Source: DASZHC01 sp035938215 (lineage in GTDB: Bacteria; Verrucomicrobiota; Verrucomicrobiia; Chthoniobacterales; JAFAMB01). From it: DNA of 30,707 nt. Numbering within the stretch: position 1 is the first letter of the stretch; the number at the start of each line of letters is the position of its first letter. A program made the translations under genes and the position numbers. The notes below the pieces were generated by a model. It saw only the letters and a list, made by a program, of their open reading frames with translations. It ran no database searches and was not told where the DNA came from. Positions 24,206 through 30,572 of the stretch are shown piece by piece. The stretch spans positions 1 to 30,707 of the forward strand of contig DASZHC010000066.1 in assembly GCA_035938215.1 (NCBI GenBank), in the 5' to 3' direction.

Positions 24206-24828
24206 TGAACCCACTGGAATCTGACGACGATAAAATAAAACGTCAGACAGCCGCAGCCGCACCAGTTTCCGACGACGAAAACCAGGAAGACGAGGAGCAG
24301 AGGGCGCCCAAACGAGCCCGTCCGCGGACTATCCTGCTGGCCGTTGGCGTCGGCCTGGTCGCCACGGTTTGCATGGTGATTTTTCTGATTTCCGACCGCC
24401 TGAACACGTTCGAAGGGGCGGATCAAATCACCGAACTGCTCGATACCGCTAATAGTCTCACCGGCGACGAATTCGAGCCTGTCGCTACGAACGCCGGCGA
24501 TCTGGAGGATTGGTTTTTCCTCAAACATGGATTGGAACATTACTCAGTTCCTAAACAGTTTGCCGGCGTTAAAACGCTTGGATGCCGCGTTTTTAAGTTC
24601 AATGGCGCAACCGTCGCCCAGATCATGGCTGTCGCCGACCGAGAGATCCTGTTCTACATGTTCCCCTCTGATGATTTAGGCATCAAAGTCCGGAACGGCA
24701 AATGGGAGACTGTCGAAGGCGACTCCTGGGTTGGGGCGGTCACCGGAATGAATGAGACCTGTTTTCTGGTCGCGTTTAAGGGTAGCAAAAGCGACATGGA
24801 ACAGTTCCTTGCTAAAAAAGGAGTGTGA
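24205..24828 (+). CDS. Single-pass membrane protein of unknown function
   Basis: A 207-residue protein with a charged, acidic N-terminal tail (DDENQEDEEQ, then KRARPR), one transmembrane helix at about 42-63 (TILLAVGVGLVATVCMVIFLI), and a C-terminal domain of about 130 residues. Topology should be N-in, C-out. The outer domain contains 'TLGCRVFKFNGATVAQIMAVADREILFYMFP...' and 'MNETCFLVAFKG'. That beta-rich pattern reminds me of the extracytoplasmic domains found with anti-sigma factors in related bacteria, but no sigma factor lies next to it, so this is only a resemblance. It is followed after 63 nt by another membrane protein gene on the same strand. Confidence 0.7.
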   Translation: MNPLESDDDKIKRQTAAAAPVSDDENQEDEEQRAPKRARPRTILLAVGVGLVATVCMVIFLISDRLNTFEGADQITELLDTANSLTGDEFEPVATNAGDLEDWFFLKHGLEHYSVPKQFAGVKTLGCRVFKFNGATVAQIMAVADREILFYMFPSDDLGIKVRNGKWETVEGDSWVGAVTGMNETCFLVAFKGSKSDMEQFLAKKGV

Positions 24829-24891
24829 ATCCGCTTTCGATTGGGTTCTGTTTGGACTTAATGCCAGGAAATCCTATACTGATGTAGGTAT

Positions 24892-25431
24892 ATGGTCGAG
24901 GTAGTAGCTATCTTCGGCTTGCTTGGATGGCTCTTACTCACGTTGCTGGAATGGCTCCAATCCTTGAGCGTTTTTCCAGCGATCGTCATAGGGTTCGTCA
25001 TTTGCCCGATTCTTGGGGTGCGCGATTATTGCTTTGTGATTCAGACTTGGCAACTGAGCGGAATGGTTGCTAACCGCCAACCTATACCTCCGGAACGCTT
25101 CTATTGGTCAATTCAACTTCCCCGTTTGCGGCGCAGAATCTACTTTTTTGCACTTTGTTCGGTGTTGGCCTGGGCCAATGCGGCGACTCTCCCGGCTTCG
25201 CTGGACGCAACGGTTCCGTCCCTTATAGGATGGCTGAACGCGGCAGTCGGAATCCTCACGGTAAGCCGCACAGTGAGCACGACAATCCTGTTCTTCAACG
25301 CCTCCCAATGGTTTGATGCGATGCGCCCAAACTTAGTGGGTATTCTCCGGCGCGCGATGTACAGATTATCTGACAACTATGAATATCTCGGCCAAAAAAG
25401 ACAAGATCCGGAAAAAGAAGAAGTCTACTAA
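24892..25431 (+). CDS. Four-helix membrane protein of unknown function
   Basis: A 179-residue protein with four likely transmembrane helices, at about 4-20, 25-45, 88-105 and 110-135. A polar loop between helices 2 and 3 contains 'NRQPIPPERFYW', and the C-terminal tail is charged (GQKRQDPEKEEV). I recognise no family or catalytic residues. The start ATG 24892 is preceded by GTAGGTAT, a weak ribosome site. It sits between the preceding membrane protein and tRNA-Ser and may form a pair with the former. Confidence 0.65.
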   Translation: MVEVVAIFGLLGWLLLTLLEWLQSLSVFPAIVIGFVICPILGVRDYCFVIQTWQLSGMVANRQPIPPERFYWSIQLPRLRRRIYFFALCSVLAWANAATLPASLDATVPSLIGWLNAAVGILTVSRTVSTTILFFNASQWFDAMRPNLVGILRRAMYRLSDNYEYLGQKRQDPEKEEVY

Positions 25432-25489
25432 ATCATCGACAAGCCGACCATTTGCGATATCTTGCCGGCCTTGGTTTTTTTTCGCACGT

Positions 25490-25580
25490 GGAAGGGTGGC
25501 TGAGTTGGTCGAAGGCACCTGACTCGAAATCAGGCGTCCCGCTTGCGGGACCGTGGGTTCGAATCCCACCCCTTCCGCCA
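25490..25580 (+). tRNA. tRNA-Ser (anticodon CGA), CCA encoded
   Basis: The acceptor stem GGAAGGG (25490-25496) pairs with CCCTTCC (25570-25576), followed by the discriminator G and an encoded CCA (25578-25580). The anticodon arm CCTGA-CTCGAAA-TCAGG reads anticodon CGA (serine, UCG codons). A long variable arm (GTCCCGC TTGC GGGAC) marks a class II tRNA, and the T-arm is GTGGG-TTCGAAT-CCCAC. All stems are intact. A T-run lies just upstream (25474-25481) and may end the preceding transcript. tRNA-Ser genes are frequent integration sites for mobile elements. Confidence 0.97.
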
Positions 25581-25827
25581 CAGAATCAAGGACTTAGGTA
25601 ATCGTGTAGAACACGCCTCTAAAAAGGTGGGAGAATTTGGTGCAGTTATTGTGCAGTTATTTTTTGCCACCATGCCCAACGGAAAGCCTCTAAGCTGATT
25701 GGGGCCGGCGATAATCCATTGTCCTGTTCCACCTACCGGAGAATATCCGCGATCAAGGGCTTCCAGCTCCGACATGAATTCGCCCTGCTTGGTTTTTCCG
25801 TAAAACCGTCAACCCGGTTTCCAATAT
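25581..25827. other. Gene-free stretch downstream of tRNA-Ser with an 11-bp tandem repeat
   Basis: No credible gene is present. The unit GTGCAGTTATT occurs twice head to tail at 25640-25661, 60 nt past the tRNA. Minus-strand frames here are mostly the tRNA read backwards. Confidence 0.6.
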
Positions 25828-26310
25828 TTGCCAGAGCGCGTGTTTACCCAGACCTCATTGGCCGTAGTTACCGGTGCCAATCCTTGTCTCATCGACTGCT
25901 GGAGCGGGCGCCCTCGTACGAATGTATTTCTTGTACGCTTCGATCCAGTCGGACGCTACCTCGCGTTAGGCGGTCTTGAGATCCAATTGGCCGGCGCATA
26001 CGAGCTTGTGGAGTTTCCTCTCAAGCGCATCTTTCATAAACGAAGAGCTCAAGACGCAGCAAGTATCGCCTTTATGCCTGACACATTCTCTGGCAGTGGA
26101 GGGCTCAATTTGCCTATACGTAAACTGCAGCGTTTGAAAGAAAGTATGACCCGCATCGCTAACGCTTTAACAGGCGCTGACTACTCGGTCTCGATTCAAA
26201 AAAGTTTAACGGTCCTGCAAAATGAGCTACCCCTCCCGCCAACACGCTTTCGACCTACTGAACCGTTATACGAGCAAGCCGGGGCTCATCAAACACGCCA
26301 TCGCTGTTGA
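25828..26310 (+). CDS. Doubtful hypothetical protein, 160 residues
   Basis: An open frame whose middle part looks protein-like ('VGRYLALGGLEIQLAGAYELVEFPLKR', 'NLPIRKLQRLKESMTRIANAL'). Its last 89 bases overlap the HD-domain gene in another frame, where the HD gene is clearly the real one. No family is recognised. The start is arbitrary and the 3' end is probably not translated as read. It may be a degraded gene within the gene-poor stretch behind the tRNA. Confidence 0.25.
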   Translation: MPERVFTQTSLAVVTGANPCLIDCWSGRPRTNVFLVRFDPVGRYLALGGLEIQLAGAYELVEFPLKRIFHKRRAQDAASIAFMPDTFSGSGGLNLPIRKLQRLKESMTRIANALTGADYSVSIQKSLTVLQNELPLPPTRFRPTEPLYEQAGAHQTRHRC

Positions 26311-26782
26311 GGAGGTGATGCGCTATTTTGCTCGCCAGTGTCAGGGTGACGAGGAAGAATGGGGCATCGCAGGTTTGATTCATGATCTGGATTACGAAAT
26401 GTTTCCCGATCAGCATTGTTTGAAAGCAAAGGAGATTCTTGAAGCCGACGGATGGCCGAAAAATTTGATTCGGGCCGTTCTGGCACACGGATGGAGACTG
26501 TTCACTGAGGTCAAGCCGGAATCAGAAATGGAGAAGCATTTGTATGCTACAGATGAGCTATCCGGCTTTATCGTTGCTTGTGCACTTGTGCGCCCAACCA
26601 AGAAACTGTCCGACGTTGACGTTGAGTTCGTCTGCAAAAAGTGGCGGATTCCGAGTTTCGCGGCAGGCGTAAAACGAGACGTGGTTGCTCGCGGTGCAGA
26701 GTTGTTAAATACTTCCTTTGAGCGACTTGCAAATGAAACGCTAAAGGCACTGCAAGCGTCTGCCGATAAACTGGGGCTTTAA
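26222..26782 (+). CDS. HD-domain metal-dependent hydrolase
   Basis: A 186-residue cytoplasmic protein with an HD phosphohydrolase domain. His25 (LIKHAIAVE) and the His54-Asp55 pair (GLIHDLDYE) are the first ligands, a His in 'VLAHGW' follows, and the closing Asp lies in 'ATDELSGFIVACALVRP'. These are the expected metal ligands, so the domain should be active. Relatives in this size range are annotated only as HD-domain or HDIG hydrolases acting on nucleotides or phosphates; the substrate is unknown. The start ATG 26222 gives the standard N-terminus 'R..A..LL..Y'. It is isolated: no gene within 400 bases downstream. Confidence 0.87.
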   Translation: MSYPSRQHAFDLLNRYTSKPGLIKHAIAVEEVMRYFARQCQGDEEEWGIAGLIHDLDYEMFPDQHCLKAKEILEADGWPKNLIRAVLAHGWRLFTEVKPESEMEKHLYATDELSGFIVACALVRPTKKLSDVDVEFVCKKWRIPSFAAGVKRDVVARGAELLNTSFERLANETLKALQASADKLGL

Positions 26783-27193
26783 GTTATAGGTGAAATGGAA
26801 CTTACCATCTTGGTTCAGTCGCATCTTGGGAATAGTATCTTACGCTCAACGGTGGGAAATTTTTGCCTGTCCTCCCGGGGTTTCCCCTTCGCTTCACCCC
26901 CGGGCTGACATCCTGTCGCCCCTTCGGGTCTCTTATCGAGGACCGCGACCAACCAAAAGATACTCACTAAGCAACGAATCGATGCCGAATAAAGCGTGTC
27001 GGGCGTACTTGCCGAGACCCGCCACATCTGCGCAGGATTGTTTCTGACTTCTGTTCGAGCCATTAACCGAAGCGCTGGTGATCACAAAGAGAGGAATGCA
27101 GTGGCTACGATGGGAGCTTACTTTTCCTGACCTGCTACCCTTTTTTCCACTCGGATGGTTGCCGAAGGCGCGTTTTCCAATATCCTGAAACGC
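26783..27193. other. Gene-poor gap with a GC-rich hairpin and a possible antitoxin relic
   Basis: About 410 bases. Around 26873-26908 CCCGGGGT and ACCCCCGGG form a hairpin with one bulge. Near 27051-27120 one frame reads 'EPLTEALVITKRG', the signature middle of Phd/YefM-type antitoxins, without a complete gene around it. No intact gene was found. Confidence 0.4.
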
Positions 27194-27418
27194 ATGGAAG
27201 TACACTTCACGCCCGAGCAGGAAGCGCGTCTCGCGCAGATCGCCGCCAACGCCGGTACCGACGCCGAGCGGCTCGTGAAGAACGCCGCTTTGCGTCTGCT
27301 TGAGGGCGAGGTCGGGCTACGAGCCGACGTTCCCCGAAGCAATGGTGAATTGCCGCTCTGGCATCTCGGCGGCGTAGGCCCTCTTCACCGCCGCGACATC
27401 TACGACGATGCCCGTTGA
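27194..27418 (+). CDS. vapB: Antitoxin of a VapBC-type pair, apparent hybrid
   Basis: A 74-residue protein from ATG 27194. The N-terminal 40 residues (MEVHFTPEQEARLAQIAANA, then 'TDAERLVKNAALRLLE') look like antitoxins that usually pair with ParE/RelE-type toxins. The C-terminal 23 residues (LPLWHLGGVGPLHRRDIYDD and so on) look like the toxin-wrapping tail of VapB antitoxins that pair with PIN toxins. The stop lies 11 nt inside the downstream PIN gene, the usual coupling. It should neutralise the toxin by blocking its active site through the tail. The DNA-binding half may be foreign to this toxin, a point discussed under findings. The frame can be extended 13 codons upstream, but that part is not family-like. 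Confidence 0.75.
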   Translation: MEVHFTPEQEARLAQIAANAGTDAERLVKNAALRLLEGEVGLRADVPRSNGELPLWHLGGVGPLHRRDIYDDAR

Positions 27419-27842
27419 GCCTGGCCTCGTTGATACAAACGTTCTCGTTTACGCCTTGGACGCCGACGCGGCGCAGCATGCATCTTCGCGGGCGTTGCTC
27501 GAAGTCAGCCGCGCCGGCTCGGTTACTCTTTATGTTACCTCGCAAATAATCTGCGAGTTTTATTCCGTCGTCACCAATCCCCGGCGCGTTGCAAAGCCGT
27601 GCTCCTCCGTCGCCGCGCTTGCCGCGATTTCCTCGCTGCTGGGTTTTCTGCGCGTGTTGCCTGTGCCAGCGCAGACGGTTGAGGAACTTATTCGCCTAGT
27701 TCGTCGTCGACCAGTAACCGCCGGCGACATCTTCGATTTGCAGATCCTTGCCACCATGAACGTAAATGGCATTCAGCGGATCTACACATTCAACACCGCT
27801 GATTTTGCCGGCTTTCCCGAAATCGCGCTTTTAACTCCGTAG
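27408..27842 (+). CDS. vapC: PIN-domain ribonuclease toxin (VapC family)
   Basis: A 144-residue PIN nuclease. The acidic metal-binding set is complete: Asp9 in LVDTNVLVYALD, Glu50 in ICEFYSVV, Asp107 and/or Asp110 in AGDIFDLQILA, and Asp132 in NTADF. VapC toxins cut specific tRNA or rRNA sites when freed from VapB and arrest translation. The ATG 27408 overlaps the antitoxin gene by 11 nt, so both are translated from one message. Length is normal. No mutation of the active site is seen, so the toxin should be functional. The cut target cannot be predicted. Confidence 0.88.
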   Translation: MPVEPGLVDTNVLVYALDADAAQHASSRALLEVSRAGSVTLYVTSQIICEFYSVVTNPRRVAKPCSSVAALAAISSLLGFLRVLPVPAQTVEELIRLVRRRPVTAGDIFDLQILATMNVNGIQRIYTFNTADFAGFPEIALLTP

Positions 27843-28146
27843 CTACCCGTACGACCGCGCCAACACTCCACCGACAAAAAATTTGTAAAATCGCCGCATC
27901 GACCTCCAGCCCCCCCACCTGCTCTGTAGGTTCCGGCATCGCCTTTGCGTGAGTATGGCGTCGGGAATCGGCATTCTCGAGGCACGTGAAACTGGAATCC
28001 GACCGCGGAAGGGCAGCCTTCGCTTCCCTCGTAGGCCAGCGGGTCGCGGGGTTTCCTCCAGAAAAAGATCCGAGCTTGTGTGTCAGCGAAGGCTTGCCAG
28101 ATTCCTTTGAGGGCACCACACTGCTGCAAGCTTCTCTAGCTCACAC
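27843..28146. other. Gene-free gap between the toxin-antitoxin pair and the XRE/ImmA pair
   Basis: About 300 bases. Long frames exist on the minus strand, but their composition (Gly/Arg-rich, no family likeness) argues against genes. The promoter of the XRE gene should lie in its right end. I see nothing else of note. Confidence 0.4.
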
Positions 28147-28503
28147 ATGATCGAAACCTCTTTGGGCCAACGACTTCGCGAATTGCGGGATAGGGCGGAC
28201 TTGTCGGCGCGTGAACTGGCAAAGAGAATCGGCGTTTCCTCACCTTTCCTTTCGGATATAGAGCTCGGAAGACGATTCCCTTCAGAAGAAGTCTTGGGAA
28301 AGCTGGCAGCCGCCCTGAAGGTACCGCTGGAGGATCTGAAGCAATATGACAATCGCGGGCCAATAGCGGATCTCAAACGCTTAATGGATTCAGACCCAAA
28401 GCTGGGCGTTGCGTTTCGGACGGCCGTGGAAAAGTTAAAAAGCGGCGAACTGACCGCCGAAGACTTAATCGCTAGATTGTCCAAGCCTCCTCGGAAAAGA
28501 TAG
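28147..28503 (+). CDS. XRE-family transcriptional regulator
   Basis: A 118-residue DNA-binding protein. A Cro/C1-type helix-turn-helix covers residues about 6-60: 'LGQRLRELRDRADLSARELA', then 'RIGVSSPFLSDIELGRR.PS...L..LA.AL'. The remaining 55 residues are helical and charged ('DLKRLMDSDPKLGVAFRTAV', 'GELTAEDLIARL') and probably carry dimerisation or the contact to the next protein. The metallopeptidase gene starts 1 nt after its stop, an obligate-looking pair. In such pairs the XRE repressor is cut or controlled by the ImmA-like partner, as in ICEBs1 and DNA-damage circuits; that role is inferred from family knowledge. Confidence 0.92.
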   Translation: MIETSLGQRLRELRDRADLSARELAKRIGVSSPFLSDIELGRRFPSEEVLGKLAAALKVPLEDLKQYDNRGPIADLKRLMDSDPKLGVAFRTAVEKLKSGELTAEDLIARLSKPPRKR

Positions 28504-28504
28504 C

Positions 28505-29209
28505 ATGCGCAAAATTCCAACGCCTTCGGGACGATACCGCTTCCAGTTGTACTTCGAAGATCTTGGCGAAATAGACGAGATTTGTCTGAAGGCTTTGAAG
28601 ACGCAATCGCTCTTGCCTAGCAATCCAGCGCCCATAAGGATCGAGCGTTTTGTCGAGAAGCAATTCAAAACCGCCTTGATCTACGAAGATCTTGGCCCGG
28701 GGAATCTCGGCTGCACGGTCTTCAATTCTTCTGGCGCTGTCGAGGCAATCCTGGTGTCCCGGTCCCTGGAGGAACAGAACACGATCCCAGCCCGCAGAAG
28801 GGTTCGCTCGACCGTCGCTCACGAAGCCGGTCACGGTCTTTTGCACGGACCGCTCTTCATGGAAACCAACTCACCAGACCTTATGAACGGTGCTGATGGG
28901 AAGAATCGGCGACTAATACTGTGCCGATCGGAAGACATTCTCGTCGACACCCAGCGCTCGTACGCAGGCAGATGGTGGGAATTCCAGGCAAACCAAGCGA
29001 TGGGAAGTCTTTTGCTTCCTAGCCCCCTTATGCATGCTTTCCTGGATCAGTTCGGGATTAATCCTGCTTCCTTTGGGATTGGAACGCTGACGCCGCCGCA
29101 GCGTGAGTCACTCGCAAAAGAGGCCGCAGTGATCTTTGATGTGAATCCGGTCGTTGTCCGTATCCGACTGGATGCGCTTTTTCCTCAAAACAAAAATCAT
29201 CAAATATAA
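28505..29209 (+). CDS. ImmA/IrrE-family metallo-endopeptidase
   Basis: A 234-residue protein with the zinc motif HEAGH at 106-110 and a likely third ligand Glu159 in 'WWEFQANQAMGSLLLPS', which corresponds to the 'E..AN.FA..LL.P' block of ImmA/IrrE peptidases. The N-terminal 100 residues hold the family's substrate-recognition part. ImmA-type enzymes cut a partner XRE repressor to switch on mobile-element or stress genes. The pairing with the XRE gene 1 nt upstream strongly suggests the same here. The start ATG 28505 follows the XRE stop directly. A broken palindrome lies 12 nt past its stop. Confidence 0.92.
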   Translation: MRKIPTPSGRYRFQLYFEDLGEIDEICLKALKTQSLLPSNPAPIRIERFVEKQFKTALIYEDLGPGNLGCTVFNSSGAVEAILVSRSLEEQNTIPARRRVRSTVAHEAGHGLLHGPLFMETNSPDLMNGADGKNRRLILCRSEDILVDTQRSYAGRWWEFQANQAMGSLLLPSPLMHAFLDQFGINPASFGIGTLTPPQRESLAKEAAVIFDVNPVVVRIRLDALFPQNKNHQI

Positions 29210-29220
29210 TTGTAGCGCTT

Positions 29221-29275
29221 GACTTCGTCATGATGGCTATGCAAGCTATAGAAGCTTTCAATTGCCATAGAAGTC
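29221..29275. repeat. Imperfect interrupted stem-loop after the ImmA-like gene
   Basis: GACTTC (29221-29226) pairs with GAAGTC (29270-29275), then ATGGC with GCCAT, then AAGC with GCTT, with unequal bulges between. It begins 12 nt after the ImmA-like stop and may act as a transcript end or a protein-binding site. No T-run follows. Confidence 0.4.
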
Positions 29276-29326
29276 ATGATTTGCGTCACTTCGACTGTAT
29301 TAAAAGCTCGGCTCCGAGAGGGAGTC

Positions 29327-29533
29327 ATGGCAATTGCATCGAAGGATGATTCGCAAACGTTGGGCAGGGAAGTCCTGCGAAGAAATGTAAGGCATCATCT
29401 AAAGACGGAGCCAATTCGCGTGCGAGCGCCTCTGCGTGAACTTCAGCGCGCAATTGTCGCTCTGCTTAGCCCTAGATTGGCCTCCCGAGCGCAGACCGGC
29501 GGCAGCGTTCGTAAAGTGCATTTGCAGGAATGA
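29327..29533 (+). CDS. Possible small hypothetical protein, 68 residues
   Basis: A frame from ATG 29327 (MAIASKDDSQTLGREVLRRN...), preceded by the good ribosome site GAGAGGGAG 3 nt before the ATG. An upstream ATG at 29276 is also in frame but has no such site. The product is basic (many Arg/His) and helical ('LRELQRAIVALLSPRLASRA'). I recognise no family. The ribosome site is the main reason to list it; it could be a small DNA-binding or accessory protein of the mobile region. Confidence 0.35.
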   Translation: MAIASKDDSQTLGREVLRRNVRHHLKTEPIRVRAPLRELQRAIVALLSPRLASRAQTGGSVRKVHLQE

Positions 29534-29623
29534 CAAGCACTTACCCGAATTTTTTATGAGTTTTAGCCAGCGTTTCCCAAGGAATCAACAGGTGAGGCCG
29601 TGAATGAATAAAGGGAGGCAGAT

Positions 29624-30091
29624 TCAATGAGAGGGAGATCGCCAATCAATAGTTGGATGTTCATCGAGAAACCTCTGGAGTGCCGCAGTCGTGATCGCCG
29701 GAGGCGAACGCCTTCCGATTTCCCATTGTTGCAATGTCGGAAGTTTGGCGGGTACGCCGGCGGAAGCGAGAACGCGGACTGCTTCGGCCTGGCTGAGATT
29801 ATTTGCCTCGCGCCAAGATTTGAGGCGCAGAATGATAGGTGCGGGCGCTCTTTGCGAAGTCGATGTTTCGTGTTGCTCAGAAAGGAATCTTTCAAGGGCT
29901 GCAGAAGTCACGGCTTGGGGGGAGGTACGCGCTCTTTCCCATTGTTGAAGCGTACCGATTTTTATCGGCAAACCGGCGTCCACGAGCACACGCACCGCTT
30001 GAGACTGGCTAAGGCCGTGAACCGTCCGCCAAGCTTTGAGTTTTACGATTACGGGATGAGGCACCTTGCTTGCCATGAGTGGACGTATCAT
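29624..30091 (-). CDS. Protein of two tandem helix-turn-helix repeats
   Basis: A 155-residue protein made almost wholly of two copies of one 60-residue unit, at 14-73 and 86-145, joined by a 12-residue polar linker (HETSTSQRAPAP). I count 35 identical residues in 60. The shared pattern is 'I..LK.WR....LSQ..AVRVL..AG.P....TLQQWE..R.SP.A.T.AAL.RFL', an XRE/Cro-like helix-turn-helix. Such a protein could bind a two-part operator as a monomer. It is read away from a 350-nt divergent region facing a small protein gene and an excisionase-like gene, the layout of a phage or ICE repressor. The start is ATG 30091; ATG 30076 is possible. The exact family is unknown to me. Confidence 0.8.
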   Translation of the reverse strand: MIRPLMASKVPHPVIVKLKAWRTVHGLSQSQAVRVLVDAGLPIKIGTLQQWERARTSPQAVTSAALERFLSEQHETSTSQRAPAPIILRLKSWREANNLSQAEAVRVLASAGVPAKLPTLQQWEIGRRSPPAITTAALQRFLDEHPTIDWRSPSH

Positions 30092-30261
30092 GACGATTCC
30101 GCGTCACACTCGCAACTGATTGTCACGCAAATTTGGACAAAGATTTTTTTAAAAAGCGTGTCATTCATAGGTTAGTTACCTATAGCATATCGGCGCATAA
30201 CGGGTCAGGAGTGCTCATAAGCAAACAATGAGTGACATACCTATATCCCTATGGTAAAGGC

Positions 30262-30286
30262 CATCTTGGCCATCCGGGCCAAGATG
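30262..30286. repeat. Perfect 10-bp stem-loop
   Basis: CATCTTGGCC (30262-30271), loop ATCCG, GGCCAAGATG (30277-30286). The match is perfect and no T-run follows on either strand, so a simple terminator is unlikely. It may be an operator, a leader RNA structure or a recombination site. Confidence 0.75.
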
Positions 30287-30375
30287 ATCAAAGGAAAAAT
30301 AAATAATCACATTGACGCGTTTAAGTCGATGACATACATAGATCGATCGGCGGCTTGCTCCGCCTAAAAAGTTTA

Positions 30376-30403
30376 GCGGCCGGGTGCTGCAACACCCGAC
30401 CGC
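30376..30403. repeat. Strong GC-rich hairpin ahead of the small-protein gene
   Basis: GCGGCCGGGTG (30376-30386), loop CTGCAA, CACCCGACCGC (30393-30403): 11 pairs with one mismatch (C·A on the plus-strand RNA, a G·U wobble on the minus-strand RNA). It ends 35 nt before ATG 30438. It may be a leader element for the operon, or a terminator of anything read leftward. Confidence 0.7.
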
Positions 30404-30437
30404 AAAACAGTCCGTAAACCAAAAGGAGATAGAAGCA

Positions 30438-30572
30438 ATGATTGATACCCTAGTGGGTGTCGCGTGGGGCCTTTGCGGCCATAACGCGGCGCACGAACTG
30501 CTTCCAGGGACTATTGACGGAAGGTTCCTCGGATGCAAGGCACAAGTGTCCGAAACGAGGGAGGGCAAATGA
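30438..30572 (+). CDS. 44-residue small protein with Cys/His spacing, unknown
   Basis: ATG 30438 is preceded by the strong ribosome site AAAGGAGAT, so translation is likely although the product has only 44 residues (MIDTLVGVAWGLCGHNAAHE...REGK). C-x-H-x3-H and a later Cys (GCK) could bind a metal ion. The TGA stop overlaps the ATG of the excisionase-like gene (ATGA), so the two are coupled. A frame extension to 30384 runs through the hairpin and is not needed. No family is recognised. By position it may be a leader peptide or an accessory to the DNA-binding protein. Confidence 0.55.
   Translation: MIDTLVGVAWGLCGHNAAHELLPGTIDGRFLGCKAQVSETREGK

Larger units (their letters stand above)
29210..29623. 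other. Region with imperfect palindrome and one possible small gene
   Basis: About 410 bases between the ImmA-like gene and the tandem-HTH gene. The first 70 bases hold an interrupted stem-loop (29221-29275) and two copies of GTCATGAT (29227-29234 and 29273-29280). A doubtful small frame follows and is listed separately. The last 90 bases show nothing of note. Confidence 0.45.
30092..30437. promoter_or_regulatory. Divergent control region with several inverted repeats
   Basis: About 350 AT-rich bases between the tandem-HTH gene and the small-protein/excisionase-like genes. Seen: the inverted repeat ATAGGT-TAGTT-ACCTAT (30167-30183) next to a TATAGCATAT box, repeated GTCAC words left of it (30104-30126), and two strong hairpins to the right (30262-30286, 30376-30403). 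This is where operators and both promoters should lie. Confidence 0.55.

Noticed and set aside
25366..25775. Two minus-strand frames over the tRNA-Ser region
   Set aside because: They are largely the tRNA read backwards ('GVGFEPTVPQAG', 'GWDSNPRSRK'), a well-known false gene pattern.
27782..28129. Minus-strand frames between vapC and the XRE gene
   Set aside because: Partly antisense to vapC, Gly/Arg-rich, no ribosome site and no family likeness.
30262..30286. Hairpin as a rho-independent terminator
   Set aside because: No T-run follows on either strand and it lies in the middle of a divergent upstream region.
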